A DNA stretch of 64,000 nucleotides from Pseudomonas sp. KBW05 (GTDB lineage: Bacteria > Pseudomonadota > Gammaproteobacteria > Pseudomonadales > Pseudomonadaceae): positions 1 through 64,000 of the forward strand of contig NZ_QAJM01000027.1 of the NCBI RefSeq assembly GCF_003852405.1. The letters run 5' to 3'. Shown here in pieces: positions 22,918 to 31,801 of this stretch. The position numbers and the translations under genes are program-made. Below the pieces are notes generated by a model, which did no database searches, was not told the DNA's origin, and saw only the letters and a list, made by a program, of their open reading frames with translations. Position 1 is the stretch's first letter. Every line of letters starts with the position of its first letter.

Positions 22918-24389
22918 TGGTTTCGGTACTGTTTGCGCGGCGGTAGCCCGAGTTCCTTGCGCAGCCCGTTTTCGCTGAACGCTGGCGGGTTGGTGGTCGT
23001 GGGTGGAGTGCTTGGGTCATGGTCGAAATCGAACGGCGGCGCTGAAGTCGGCAGGCCTACGGCTTGCAGTTCATGATTGTTCACCCAGTCTCGTGGCTGG
23101 GCGCCGTCGATGCCGTCCGGGCTTTCGCCGCGCAGCAATGTGCCGCTGACGTGGTTGTAAGCGTGGCACAGCTCGTGGAACAGGGTCACGATGCTCGGCG
23201 TTCCAGGCCTTATATCGGTGGTGTTGTACCAGATGTTCCCGCCGTAAGAGGGTTTGCCTGGCTGGTTGTTATCGATAAAGGGCCAGCTTTCGGTGCCGGG
23301 CACAGGCACGAACTGTCCGTTGAGCCTGGGATAAAACTCATGGATGGTCACGGGATGCCCGCTGTGCAGCGCTGCGCGTTCCAATTGCGCCAGCAAGCGT
23401 TGACCGGTGGGTGAACTGAGCAGCAGCCTCAGGTCGTCGTTGACCCGCTGGACGAATTGCGCGCTGCCTTGCACGACGACGCCACTGTTGCCCACGGGTT
23501 TGGGTTCAAGGTGCACCGCGTGTGACGCCAATTGCCCGGGAGGAAGGTCATCAGGGATGTCCGGGTGCATCATCATGGCGCAGTCGACCGTCAGGTTGCT
23601 TTTGAAATTGTAGTACGTGACGTCGTCAGCCTTGAGTCGTGTGACATCGTTGAGCCCGTCGCCGGTGTAGATGACGTTTTTGGCCGGGCCGGCCTTGATC
23701 CGATCGTTGCCGGGGCCGCCGCTGAGGATGTTCTGCCCACGCCCACCGACGATATGATCATCACCCTGGCCGCCATCGATGAAGCACGAGCCACTGCCGC
23801 CGCTGATGTCGTCTGCGCCGGGGCCACCATAGACGGTCATGTGGGCGTCTTGAAAACCGTGCACTTCGTCGTTGCCATCGCCGGCCTCCACATGGCAGGC
23901 GCCGTTGACAACCGCGATGAAGTCATCGCCGGGGCCCGCGTAGAGGGTGGCCGTTTTGGCGGCACTGATTATGCGGTCGTCACCTTCGCCGCTATAGACG
24001 AAAACCGGCACAATCACGTTGTCGTCTATATGAATCCGGTCGTTGCCGCCCTGAGTGTCGAGCACCAGCGTTTGTGTGCGCCAGTTGAGGGTGATCTCAT
24101 AGCGCGATTGATTGACCTGCACCATCAGTGTCAATTGGGCGTCGACGTACGCGGCGGCAAAGATATGGACCGCGTCGGGTGCAGCGAACGTGGTGAGGCA
24201 GAGTTGGTCGATGTCTTCATCCCTGAACAACTTGCGCTCGATACGCACCGTTTCATTTTCAAGGATGTCGTGGATTTCGATAAAACCTGGGCCGTCAGGG
24301 CGTTCGTTGGTGGGCTCACGCCTGGGGGTTGGGGTGAGTGTATTGGCATTGATGACGTAGACGCCGTCAGCGTTTCGGGTCGTTAACAT
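22914..24389 (-). CDS. M91-family zinc metallopeptidase with RTX-type repeats
   Basis: A 491-residue protein with two parts. Residues about 125-250 are an RTX/hemolysin-type calcium-binding region with several GGxGxD-like units ([33 protein letters not shown]). The C-terminal part contains the zinc motif HELCH (H405, E406, H409) followed by AYNHVSG and NNHELQAVG, as in the M91 peptidases typified by the type III effector NleD and by HopH1/HopAP1 of P. syringae. The ending [14 protein letters not shown] also looks like the HopAP1/HopH1 tail. The ATG at 24389 has AAGGGA upstream; a TTG seven codons earlier is less likely. No signal peptide. It is likely an exported toxin or effector, but substrate and secretion route are unknown. 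Confidence 0.8.
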   Translation of the reverse strand: MLTTRNADGVYVINANTLTPTPRREPTNERPDGPGFIEIHDILENETVRIERKLFRDEDIDQLCLTTFAAPDAVHIFAAAYVDAQLTLMVQVNQSRYEITLNWRTQTLVLDTQGGNDRIHIDDNVIVPVFVYSGEGDDRIISAAKTATLYAGPGDDFIAVVNGACHVEAGDGNDEVHGFQDAHMTVYGGPGADDISGGSGSCFIDGGQGDDHIVGGRGQNILSGGPGNDRIKAGPAKNVIYTGDGLNDVTRLKADDVTYYNFKSNLTVDCAMMMHPDIPDDLPPGQLASHAVHLEPKPVGNSGVVVQGSAQFVQRVNDDLRLLLSSPTGQRLLAQLERAALHSGHPVTIHEFYPRLNGQFVPVPGTESWPFIDNNQPGKPSYGGNIWYNTTDIRPGTPSIVTLFHELCHAYNHVSGTLLRGESPDGIDGAQPRDWVNNHELQAVGLPTSAPPFDFDHDPSTPPTTTNPPAFSENGLRKELGLPPRKQYRNH

Positions 24390-24481
24390 ATCGCGTGTCC
24401 CTTGGTTCAAGTAAGAGGTGTGCAGGCCTTACTTAACGCGAGAGGCTCGGTCTTGAAGCGGTAGATATACACGCGGGAATG

Positions 24482-24518
24482 AAAAAGCCCCGGCAAGCAG
24501 GCTTGCCGGGGCTTTTTT
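24482..24518. terminator. Bidirectional terminator of ribH
   Basis: AAAAAGCCCCGGCAAG / CTTGCCGGGGCTTTTTT, a near-perfect stem with T-runs on both strands, 20 bases past the ribH stop. Confidence 0.92.
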
Positions 24519-24538
24519 GATAACGGGCTGAGAGTGTG

Positions 24539-25045
24539 TCAGACCGCCAGTTTCTGCTCGCTGCGACGGATCGCACGGACCTTGTGCAGGGTATCGGCGC
24601 AGGTGCGTGCAGCTTCCTGGCCCTTGTGCACGAAGTGCTCGTAGAAGAAGGTGTGGTGCTCGCTGCCCGCATGGAAGTGATGCGGCGTCAGGGACACCGA
24701 GAACACCGGCACTTCGGTTTCCAGCTGCACCTGCATCAGGCCGCTGACCACCGACTGGGCGACGAATTCGTGACGGTAGATGCCGCCGTCCACCACCAGC
24801 GCGGCGGCGACGATACCAGCGTAGCGGCCGGTCTTGGCCAGCAGTTTGGCGTGCAGGGGCATTTCAAAGGCGCCGCCGACTTCGAAGAAATCGATGTCCG
24901 ATTCCTGGTAGCCCTGGGCGATCATTTCGGCGAGGAAGCCTTTGCGCGATTGGTCGACAATATCCTTGTGCCAGCAGGCCTGGATAAACGCGACGCGCTC
25001 GCCGTGGTGGTTTTTGCTTTTGCTGTCGATTGCGGTGGGTTGCAT
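24539..25045 (-). CDS. ribH: 6,7-dimethyl-8-ribityllumazine synthase, type II (RibH2-like)
   Basis: Condenses the ribityl-pyrimidine with dihydroxybutanone phosphate in riboflavin synthesis. At 168 residues it resembles the type II (Brucella RibH2-like) enzyme rather than the icosahedral housekeeping form: VVDGGIYRHEFVAQSVVSGL and SLTPHHFH are characteristic. GGAFEMP matches the substrate-binding motif of lumazine synthases. It stands alone, not in the nusB/ribBA cluster, with an FMN riboswitch upstream, so it is made when FMN is low. An AGGAG ribosome binding site lies 7 bases before the ATG and overlaps a small hairpin. Confidence 0.9.
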   Translation of the reverse strand: MQPTAIDSKSKNHHGERVAFIQACWHKDIVDQSRKGFLAEMIAQGYQESDIDFFEVGGAFEMPLHAKLLAKTGRYAGIVAAALVVDGGIYRHEFVAQSVVSGLMQVQLETEVPVFSVSLTPHHFHAGSEHHTFFYEHFVHKGQEAARTCADTLHKVRAIRRSEQKLAV

Positions 25046-25054
25046 GTTCTGACT

Positions 25055-25075
25055 CCTGTTTAAGAAAAAAACAGG
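25055..25075 (-). promoter_or_regulatory. Hairpin overlapping the ribH ribosome binding site
   Basis: A 7-bp inverted repeat (CCTGTTT / AAACAGG) with a 7-base loop. Its 3' arm includes part of the AGGAG Shine-Dalgarno (25053-25057), so it could hide it. Confidence 0.45.
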
Positions 25076-25138
25076 GCGATATGAATCGAATGGGATTTAA
25101 GGGTGCGCAAGACGAGCGGCCCTTAGGTGCCAATCCCG

Positions 25139-25302
25139 TTCTCTCTTCATCCGGACTATGACCGTCGGCCCCGGGATCACACCGGGTCTGCTGACCTTGT
25201 CGCCGTCCTGCGTGAGCAGTTCGAGGCGCCAAGCGCTCGCGGGCTATACACATTGCGTGTAATTACCGCCGGTGGGGAATTGCACCCCGCCCTGAGAACG
25301 TT
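25139..25302 (-). promoter_or_regulatory. FMN riboswitch (RFN element)
   Basis: Read on the minus strand, the conserved RFN blocks appear in order: TCAGGGCGGGGTGCAATTCC, CCACCGGCGGTAA, AGCCCGCGAGC, CAGACCCGGTGTGAT, CCGGGGCCGACGGTCATAG and TCCGGATGAAGAGAG. It sits about 95 bases before ribH and should shut off expression when FMN binds. Confidence 0.96.
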
Positions 25303-25493
25303 GCCACCAGAACCCTGGCGGCGGAGAGTTTTTATCATGGTTTTTCAAAAACTGCACGGCTGCCGTATCGATAGGCTATATCGGTTTGTTTGGTTGGTAT
25401 TCGATTGAATATGCCCGGGGCTTGATATTCCGTGGTGTTGCCCGCAGTAATGATCTTCAAAAGGACTTATTCAATCCCCAAGAGGCCTGTTTC

Positions 25494-26498
25494 ATGTCTG
25501 TGATCGACCTGCGCAGCGACACCGTGACCCAACCCACCCCCGGCATGCGGGATGCCATGGCCAACGCCGCCAGCGGCGACGATGTGTATGGCGAAGACCC
25601 CAGCGTCAACCATCTGGAAGCCGAAATGGCCCAGCGCCTGGGCTTCGCCGCCGCGTTGTTCGTGCCCACCGGCACCATGAGCAACCTGCTGGCGCTGATG
25701 GCGCACTGTGAGCGCGGCGAGGAATACATCGTCGGCCAGCAAGCCCATACCTACAAATACGAAGGCGGTGGCGCGGCGGTGCTCGGTTCGATCCAGCCAC
25801 AGCCGCTGGAGGTGCAGGCGGACGGCTCCCTGGACCTGGACCAGGTGCGGGAAGCGATCAAGCCCGACGACTTCCACTTCGCCCGCACGCGCCTGCTCGC
25901 ATTGGAAAACACCATGCAGGGCAAGGTGCTGCCCCTGGAGTACCTGGCCAGGGCGCGGGCGTTTACCCGTGAGCATGGCCTGGCGCTGCATCTGGACGGC
26001 GCGCGGATCTACAACGCGGCGGTCAAGCTGGGCGTGGATGCGCGTGAGATCGCCGGGTATTTCGATTCGGTCTCGGTGTGCCTGTCCAAAGGCCTGGGGG
26101 CGCCGATTGGCTCGGTGTTGTGTGGTTCTACGGCGTTGATCGCCAAGGCGCGGCGTTTGCGCAAGATGGTCGGCGGCGGCATGCGCCAGGCCGGCTCGCT
26201 GGCGGCGGCGGGGCTGTACGCGCTGGATCACCAGGTGCAGCGCCTGGCCGACGACCATGCCAACGCGCAATGGCTGGGGGATGAGCTGCGCAAAGCCGGC
26301 TACACGGTGGAGCCGGTGCAGACCAACATGGTCTACGTGCAGATCGGCGACCAGGCCCAGGCGCTCAAGGCGTTTGCCGCCGAGCGCGGGATCAAGTTGA
26401 GCGCCGCACCGCGCCTGCGCATGGTCACCCATTTGGATGTGAGCCGCGCGCAGATCGAACAGGTGCTGGCGACATTCGTCGAATTTTCGCGCAAATGA
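25494..26498 (+). CDS. ltaE: Low-specificity L-threonine aldolase
   Basis: A PLP enzyme splitting L-threonine and L-allo-threonine to glycine and acetaldehyde. The ATG at 25494 ([19 protein letters not shown]) starts the family's typical N-terminus; the longer frame upstream is unsupported. Conserved stretches include [27 protein letters not shown] (with the PLP aspartate) and [14 protein letters not shown], holding the PLP lysine at about residue 199. The length of 334 equals E. coli LtaE. It is divergent from ribH and just upstream of alaS. Confidence 0.93.
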   Translation: MSVIDLRSDTVTQPTPGMRDAMANAASGDDVYGEDPSVNHLEAEMAQRLGFAAALFVPTGTMSNLLALMAHCERGEEYIVGQQAHTYKYEGGGAAVLGSIQPQPLEVQADGSLDLDQVREAIKPDDFHFARTRLLALENTMQGKVLPLEYLARARAFTREHGLALHLDGARIYNAAVKLGVDAREIAGYFDSVSVCLSKGLGAPIGSVLCGSTALIAKARRLRKMVGGGMRQAGSLAAAGLYALDHQVQRLADDHANAQWLGDELRKAGYTVEPVQTNMVYVQIGDQAQALKAFAAERGIKLSAAPRLRMVTHLDVSRAQIEQVLATFVEFSRK

Positions 26499-26554
26499 GC
26501 CTGCACACCGTCTAATTGAACGTTTCAATCGTATAAACACGCTGTACCACCGGC

Positions 26555-26580
26555 AAAGGGCCGATATAATGCGGCCCTTT
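26555..26580. promoter_or_regulatory. alaS promoter enclosed in a perfect palindrome
   Basis: A perfect TATAAT -10 element (26565-26570) lies in the loop of a 9-bp perfect inverted repeat, AAAGGGCCG / CGGCCCTTT. The stem may also end ltaE transcription. The ATG of alaS is 75 bases further on. Confidence 0.6.
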
Positions 26581-26644
26581 GCCGTCGCTCCGTCTGATGA
26601 TGTTGCGCACTGGCCTTTGGCCGCAGCCTCCGTGGAAGAACCTA

Positions 26645-29263
26645 ATGAAAAGCGCAGAAATCCGTGAAGCCTTCCTTCGCTTCTTCGAAGAGCAAGGCCA
26701 CACCCGTGTAGCCTCCAGCTCTTTGATCCCAGGCAATGACCCAACCCTGCTGTTCACCAACGCGGGGATGAACCAGTTCAAGGACTGCTTCCTGGGCCAG
26801 GAAAAGCGCGCCTACACCCGCGCCACCAGCAGCCAGAAGTGCGTACGCGCCGGCGGCAAGAACAGTGACCTGGAAAACGTCGGTTACACCGCGCGTCACC
26901 ACACGTTCTTCGAAATGCTGGGCAACTTCAGCTTTGGCGACTATTTCAAGAAAGATGCGATCACCTTCGCCTGGACCTTCCTGACTGGCGTGCTGAAGCT
27001 GCCGAAGGAAAAACTCTGGGTCACCGTGTATGCCACGGACGACGAAGCGTATGACATCTGGACCCAACAAATTGGCGTGCCTGAAGAGCGCATGATCCGT
27101 ATCGGCGACAACAAAGGCGCGCCGTACGCTTCCGACAACTTCTGGACCATGGGCGATACCGGCCCGTGCGGCCCTTGCACCGAGATCTTCTACGACCACG
27201 GCGCCGACATCTGGGGTGGCCCGCCGGGCTCGCCGGAAGAAGATGGCGACCGTTACATCGAGATCTGGAACAATGTGTTCATGCAGTTCAACCGCACCGC
27301 CGATGGCGTGTTGCATCCGCTGCCTGCGCCGTCGGTAGACACCGGCATGGGCCTGGAGCGGATCAGTGCGGTGATGCAGCACGTGCACTCCAACTATGAA
27401 ATCGACCTGTTCACCAACCTGCTGAGCGCCTCGGCGGCGGCCATTGGCTGCGCCAACGAAAGCCAGTCTTCGCTCAAGGTGGTGTCGGACCACATCCGTT
27501 CCTGCGGTTTCCTGATCGCCGATGGCGTACTGCCGTCGAACGAAGGCCGTGGTTATGTGCTGCGCCGCATCATCCGTCGCGCCTGCCGCCACGGTAACAA
27601 GCTGGGCGCCACCGGCAGCTTCTTCTACAAGATTGTTGCCGCGCTGGTTGCCGAGATGGGCGAAGCCTTCCCGGAACTCAAGCAGCAGCAAGGCAATATC
27701 GAGCGCGTGCTCAAGGCTGAGGAGGAGCAATTCTCCAAGACCCTGGACCACGGCCTGAAAATTCTCGAGCAGGATCTGGCTGGCCTCAAGGGCACCGTGG
27801 TGCCGGGCGACGTGGTGTTCAAGCTGTACGACACCTACGGCTTCCCGATGGACCTGACTGCCGACATCGCCCGTGAGCGCGAGCTGACCATCGACGAAGC
27901 CGGTTTTGAGCGTGAGATGGAAGCCCAGCGTGTGCGTGCGCGTTCCGCCAGTTCCTTTGGCCTGGACTACAACACCCTGGTCAAGGTTGATGTGCCGACC
28001 GAGTTCACCGGCTACAGCGCTACCGTGGGCTCGGCCAAGATCGTCGCCATTTACAAAGACGGCAAGTCGGTCGATGTGTTGAACGAAGGCGAAGAAGCGG
28101 TGGTGGTCCTGGACCAGACGCCGTTCTACGCCGAATCCGGTGGCCAGGTCGGTGACAGTGGCTTCCTGAGTTCGACGTCGGGCCGTTTTGACGTGCGCGA
28201 CACCACCAAGACCGGCGGTGCGTTCCTGCATCACGGTGTGATGGTGCTGGGCAACCTGACGATCGGTGCGCCGGTCGATACCCAGGTCGATGCCGATGTA
28301 CGCCACGCCACTGCACTGAACCACTCGGCCACGCACTTGCTGCACGCGGCATTGCGCCAGGTCCTGGGCGATCACGTCCAGCAGAAAGGCTCGTTGGTGG
28401 ATAGCCAGCGCCTGCGTTTCGACTTCAGTCACTTCGAAGCGATCAAGCCTGAGCAGATCAAGGCGCTGGAAGACATCGTCAACGCCGAGATCCGCAAGAA
28501 CACCCCGGTGCAAACCGAAGAAACCGACATCGAGACCGCCAAGGCCAAGGGCGCCATGGCGCTGTTCGGCGAGAAGTACGGCGACAGCGTGCGCGTGCTG
28601 AGCATGGGCGGCGATTTCTCGGTGGAGCTGTGTGGCGGTATCCACGCCAACCGTACCGGTGACATCGCCCTGATGAAAATCATCAGCGAAGGCGGCGTGG
28701 CTTCTGGTGTGCGCCGTATTGAGGCAGTGACAGGCGCTGCGGCCCTGGCCTACCTGAATGCCGCTGAAGAACAACTCAAGGAAGCGGCCAGCCTGGTCAA
28801 GGGCAGCCGCGACAACCTGATCGACAAACTGTCCGCCGTGCTGGAGCGCAACCGCGCCCTGGAGAAACAGCTGGAGCAGTTGCAAGCCAAGGCAGCCAGC
28901 GCGGCGGGCGACGATCTGTCGGCCACGGCCCTGGACGTCAAGGGTGTGAAAGTCCTGGCGACACGCCTGGACGGTCAGGACGGCAAGGCGCTGTTGGCCT
29001 TGGTCGATCAGTTGAAGAACAAGCTCGGCCGCGCAGTGATCCTGCTCGGCGGTGTCCATGAGGATAAGGTCGTTCTGGTTGCCGGTGTAACCAAGGACCT
29101 GACTGGCCAACTCAAGGCCGGTGATTTGATGAAGCAAGCCGCTGCGGCAGTGGGCGGGAAGGGCGGTGGTCGTCCGGACATGGCACAAGGCGGTGGTGTA
29201 GACGCCGGTGCCCTGGACGCGGCCCTGGCCCTGACCGTGCCGTTTGTCGAGGCAGGTATTTAA
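26645..29263 (+). CDS. alaS: Alanyl-tRNA synthetase
   Basis: Charges tRNA-Ala and edits mischarged Ser/Gly. The ATG at 26645 ([19 protein letters not shown]) starts the class II catalytic domain; 872 residues is the family length. The editing domain has its zinc ligands in H560-x3-H564 (HSATH) and C663-x3-H667 (CGGIH). The C-terminal coiled coil and C-Ala domain follow (residues about 700-872, ending [14 protein letters not shown]). The gene order alaS-lysC-rsmA is conserved across Pseudomonas. Confidence 0.97.
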   Translation: MKSAEIREAFLRFFEEQGHTRVASSSLIPGNDPTLLFTNAGMNQFKDCFLGQEKRAYTRATSSQKCVRAGGKNSDLENVGYTARHHTFFEMLGNFSFGDYFKKDAITFAWTFLTGVLKLPKEKLWVTVYATDDEAYDIWTQQIGVPEERMIRIGDNKGAPYASDNFWTMGDTGPCGPCTEIFYDHGADIWGGPPGSPEEDGDRYIEIWNNVFMQFNRTADGVLHPLPAPSVDTGMGLERISAVMQHVHSNYEIDLFTNLLSASAAAIGCANESQSSLKVVSDHIRSCGFLIADGVLPSNEGRGYVLRRIIRRACRHGNKLGATGSFFYKIVAALVAEMGEAFPELKQQQGNIERVLKAEEEQFSKTLDHGLKILEQDLAGLKGTVVPGDVVFKLYDTYGFPMDLTADIARERELTIDEAGFEREMEAQRVRARSASSFGLDYNTLVKVDVPTEFTGYSATVGSAKIVAIYKDGKSVDVLNEGEEAVVVLDQTPFYAESGGQVGDSGFLSSTSGRFDVRDTTKTGGAFLHHGVMVLGNLTIGAPVDTQVDADVRHATALNHSATHLLHAALRQVLGDHVQQKGSLVDSQRLRFDFSHFEAIKPEQIKALEDIVNAEIRKNTPVQTEETDIETAKAKGAMALFGEKYGDSVRVLSMGGDFSVELCGGIHANRTGDIALMKIISEGGVASGVRRIEAVTGAAALAYLNAAEEQLKEAASLVKGSRDNLIDKLSAVLERNRALEKQLEQLQAKAASAAGDDLSATALDVKGVKVLATRLDGQDGKALLALVDQLKNKLGRAVILLGGVHEDKVVLVAGVTKDLTGQLKAGDLMKQAAAAVGGKGGGRPDMAQGGGVDAGALDAALALTVPFVEAGI

Positions 29264-29360
29264 GGCACTGGTGGCGGGCCCATGGTCTAGTCATGGGCTC
29301 GCGCAGGTGCTGGAAGATTGGTTTATTGGGCGCCCCTTTACGGGCTGAGGCGGCTTAGAA

Positions 29361-30602
29361 ATGGCTTTGATCGTACAGAAATTTGGAGGCACCTCGGTCG
29401 GCTCCGTCGAACGAATCGAGCAGGTGGCCGACAAGGTTAAGAAATTCCGTGATGCCGGCGACGACCTGGTGGTGGTGCTGTCGGCCATGAGCGGCGAGAC
29501 CAATCGCCTGATCGACCTGGCCAAGGCTATCAGCGGAGATCAACCGCCGCTGCCGCGTGAGCTGGATGTGATCGTGTCCACCGGTGAGCAGGTGACCATC
29601 GCCTTGCTGGCCATGGCGCTGAACAAGCGCGGTGTGCCGGCGGTGTCCTACACTGGCAGCCAGGTACGCATCCTTACGGACAGCGCACATACCAAGGCGC
29701 GCATCCTGCAGATTGACGATCAGAAAATTCGTACTGATCTGAAAGCAGGGCGCGTGGTAGTTGTAGCGGGCTTCCAGGGTGTGGACGAGCACGGCAACAT
29801 CACCACCCTCGGGCGTGGCGGTTCGGACACCACCGGCGTGGCGCTGGCAGCGGCTCTCAAGGCCGATGAATGCCAGATCTACACCGATGTGGACGGCGTC
29901 TATACCACTGACCCGCGTGTGGTGTCCGTGGCCCAGCGCCTGGACAAGATCACCTTTGAAGAGATGCTGGAAATGGCCAGCCTCGGTTCCAAGGTGTTGC
30001 AGATCCGCGCGGTGGAGTTCGCCGGCAAGTACAACGTTCCGCTGCGCGTATTGCACAGCTTCAAAGAGGGTCCGGGCACCCTCATTACTATTGATGAAGA
30101 GGAATCCATGGAACAGCCGATCATTTCCGGTATCGCTTTCAACCGTGATGAAGCCAAGCTGACTATCCGTGGCGTGCCAGACACCCCGGGCGTGGCTTTC
30201 AAGATTCTGGGCCCGATCAGCGACGCGAATGTTGAAGTCGACATGATCGTGCAGAACGTTTCCCACGATAACACCACCGATTTCACCTTCACCGTGCACC
30301 GCAACGAGTACGATGCGGCGCTGAAGATCCTGGAGAACACCGCCAGCGAGATTGGCGCCCGTGAAGTGGTTGGCGATACCAAGATCGCCAAGGTGTCGAT
30401 CGTGGGTGTGGGCATGCGTTCCCATGCCGGCGTTGCCAGCCGCATGTTTGGTGCGCTGGCCAAGGAGAGCATCAACATCCAGATGATCTCCACCTCGGAG
30501 ATCAAGGTCTCGGTGGTGATCGAAGAGAAGTACCTGGAGTTGGCTGTACGCGCGCTGCATACCGCGTTCGAGCTGGACGCTCCGGCCCGACAGGGCGAGT
30601 GA
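29361..30602 (+). CDS. lysC: Aspartate kinase
   Basis: Phosphorylates aspartate, the first step toward lysine, threonine and methionine. The kinase domain opens with MALIVQKFGGTSVGSVERIE and contains STGEQVTIALLA; two ACT domains at about residues 265-413 bind feedback inhibitors. An internal ATG at 30108, well placed after AAGAGGA, would start an in-frame beta subunit of 164 residues made of the ACT part only. That arrangement is known for aspartokinases of this subclass. It ends at its own terminator. Confidence 0.96.
   Translation: MALIVQKFGGTSVGSVERIEQVADKVKKFRDAGDDLVVVLSAMSGETNRLIDLAKAISGDQPPLPRELDVIVSTGEQVTIALLAMALNKRGVPAVSYTGSQVRILTDSAHTKARILQIDDQKIRTDLKAGRVVVVAGFQGVDEHGNITTLGRGGSDTTGVALAAALKADECQIYTDVDGVYTTDPRVVSVAQRLDKITFEEMLEMASLGSKVLQIRAVEFAGKYNVPLRVLHSFKEGPGTLITIDEEESMEQPIISGIAFNRDEAKLTIRGVPDTPGVAFKILGPISDANVEVDMIVQNVSHDNTTDFTFTVHRNEYDAALKILENTASEIGAREVVGDTKIAKVSIVGVGMRSHAGVASRMFGALAKESINIQMISTSEIKVSVVIEEKYLELAVRALHTAFELDAPARQGE
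30108..30602 (+). CDS. lysC: Candidate internally initiated aspartokinase beta subunit
   Basis: An ATG at 30108, in frame with lysC, has AGAGGA 5 bases upstream. It would give 164 residues (MEQPIISGIAFNRDEAKLT...) covering both ACT domains. Alpha2-beta2 aspartokinases with this internal start are established in Bacillus and Corynebacterium; for this gene it is inferred from the good ribosome binding site. Confidence 0.5.
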   Translation: MEQPIISGIAFNRDEAKLTIRGVPDTPGVAFKILGPISDANVEVDMIVQNVSHDNTTDFTFTVHRNEYDAALKILENTASEIGAREVVGDTKIAKVSIVGVGMRSHAGVASRMFGALAKESINIQMISTSEIKVSVVIEEKYLELAVRALHTAFELDAPARQGE

Positions 30603-30611
30603 TGTAATGCC

Positions 30612-30646
30612 AGGAAGGCGCGGTTTACCGCGCCTTTCCTTTTTTT
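30612..30646 (+). terminator. lysC terminator
   Basis: AGGAAGGCGCGG / CCGCGCCTTTCCT stem followed by seven T. Confidence 0.9.
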
Positions 30647-30777
30647 GTAGGGCGCATGTTCTTTTGCGTGGGCTCGACAATACTTAGGCGGGTAGGGCTA
30701 TGGCCATTGGGTTGTAGGTCGAACGCCTTTTTTTTGCAGACTGTTGTTCCTGAACTGAAATGCGTGAGGAGAAAGGT

Positions 30778-30966
30778 ATGCTGATTCTGACTCGTCGTTG
30801 CGCAGAAAGCCTGATTATCGGTGATGGCGAAATCACCGTGACCGTGCTCGGCGTCAAAGGCAATCAAGTGCGTATTGGGGTTAACGCTCCGAAAGAGGTA
30901 GCGGTCCACCGCGAGGAAATCTACCTGCGGATCAAGAAAGAGAAGGACGAAGAACCAAGCCTTTAA
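30778..30966 (+). CDS. rsmA: Carbon storage/secondary metabolism regulator RsmA (CsrA)
   Basis: A 62-residue dimeric RNA-binding protein that represses translation by covering GGA motifs at ribosome binding sites, and is itself titrated by Rsm sRNAs of the Gac system. The start [20 protein letters not shown]44 in VAVHREEIY and the basic C-terminus are typical. The ATG at 30778 follows GAGGAGAAAG. That leader itself contains GGA motifs, compatible with autoregulation. Confidence 0.96.
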   Translation: MLILTRRCAESLIIGDGEITVTVLGVKGNQVRIGVNAPKEVAVHREEIYLRIKKEKDEEPSL

Positions 30967-30985
30967 TTTTTATCGTTTTTTATGT

Positions 30986-31014
30986 TTGCAAACGGGGAAG
31001 AACGTGGTTAATAT
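30986..31014 (+). promoter_or_regulatory. Promoter of tRNA-Ser
   Basis: TTGCAA (30986-30991), 17-base spacer, TAATAT (31009-31014); the mature tRNA starts 15 bases later. Confidence 0.7.
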
Positions 31015-31028
31015 ACGCCCCGTGTTGC

Positions 31029-31119
31029 GGAGAGCTGGCCGAGTGGCCGAAGGCGCTCCCCTGCTAAGGGAGTACACCTCAAAAGGGTGTCGGGGGTTCG
31101 AATCCCCCGTTCTCCGCCA
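31029..31119 (+). tRNA. tRNA-Ser (GCT)
   Basis: A 91-base class II tRNA with long variable arm, anticodon GCT in loop CTGCTAA, acceptor GGAGAGC paired with GTTCTCC (one wobble), and encoded CCA. Confidence 0.96.
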
Positions 31120-31184
31120 TTATTTGCTTAGTACGTTGCAATCTGGTTTTTTCGTAAGTTGTTGAAAATAAACGAAAAAATAGC

Positions 31185-31212
31185 TTTACATAGAGATTGA
31201 ACGGCCTATAAT
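31185..31212 (+). promoter_or_regulatory. Promoter of the first tRNA-Arg
   Basis: TTTACA (31185-31190), 16-base spacer, perfect TATAAT (31207-31212), 14 bases before the tRNA. Confidence 0.75.
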
Positions 31213-31226
31213 GCGCGGCAACAAAT

Positions 31227-31303
31227 GCACTCGTAGCTCAGCTGGATAGAGTACTCGGCTACGAACCGAGCGGTCACAGGTTCGAATCCTGTCGAGTGCA
31301 CCA
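31227..31303 (+). tRNA. tRNA-Arg (ACG), copy 1
   Basis: A 77-base cloverleaf with acceptor GCACTCG / CGAGTGC, anticodon ACG in loop CTACGAA and encoded CCA. ACG anticodons are edited to ICG by TadA. Confidence 0.97.
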
Positions 31304-31375
31304 TTTAAGAGTCAGTTGCAGCAATGCAGGTGACTTGGCTCCAACCAGTTGTGATCTGGTCTAAAAACACAATCT

Positions 31376-31452
31376 GCACTCGTAGCTCAGCTGGATAGAG
31401 TACTCGGCTACGAACCGAGCGGTCACAGGTTCGAATCCTGTCGAGTGCACCA
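31376..31452 (+). tRNA. tRNA-Arg (ACG), copy 2
   Basis: Identical in all 77 bases to the copy at 31227. The 72-base spacer shows no promoter of its own, so the two are probably cotranscribed. Confidence 0.97.
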
Positions 31453-31460
31453 TACAAACA

Positions 31461-31486
31461 AAAAGCCCGCCTAGTGCGGGCTTTTT
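31461..31486 (+). terminator. tRNA operon terminator
   Basis: AAAAGCCCGC / GCGGGCTTTTT stem with T-run, 8 bases after the second tRNA-Arg. Confidence 0.9.
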
Positions 31487-31801
31487 GCCGTCTGGGGTTT
31501 AAGTAGGATTTATCCCGGGTTTTATCTTTTCTCCTACACCATGTGTTTTCCTTTCGGGCTGCGTCGTCGCAGTTCATAGATCCAGCCGTTGCTCAGCTTT
31601 TGCTCGCAAGCGCTTGTTCTTTCCAGTTTTTTAACGTTTAAAGCGGTCGGGCGGTGTATCATTGCGCCCGTCAGCCCCGCCGGGGCTTGTGGAATACCTC
31701 CATGGACTTACCCAGTAGTTACTCAGTACCCCGTTTTACCAATCATGAATTGACTGATTGATCCTTCCGGCGTGCCCCGCTGCTGGGAGTGGAGTTCGCC
31801 T
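31487..31801 (+). promoter_or_regulatory. mgtE leader region with possible leader peptide
   Basis: A 315-base gap. It contains a GC hairpin (AGCCCCGCCGGGGCT, about 31674-31688). A 19-codon reading frame, starting ATGGACTTACCC, lies at 31702-31761 and ends 40 bases before mgtE. Its ribosome binding site is weak (GGAA). No known magnesium riboswitch pattern was recognised. Confidence 0.35.

Noticed and set aside
26642-29188. 848-codon frame antisense to alaS
   Set aside because: Shadow of a real gene; composition rich in His/Gln/Arg and no recognisable domain.
31227-31452. Duplicate tRNA-Arg considered as an integration (att) scar
   Set aside because: Both copies are complete and only 72 bases apart with no integrase; tandem tRNA duplication is ordinary.
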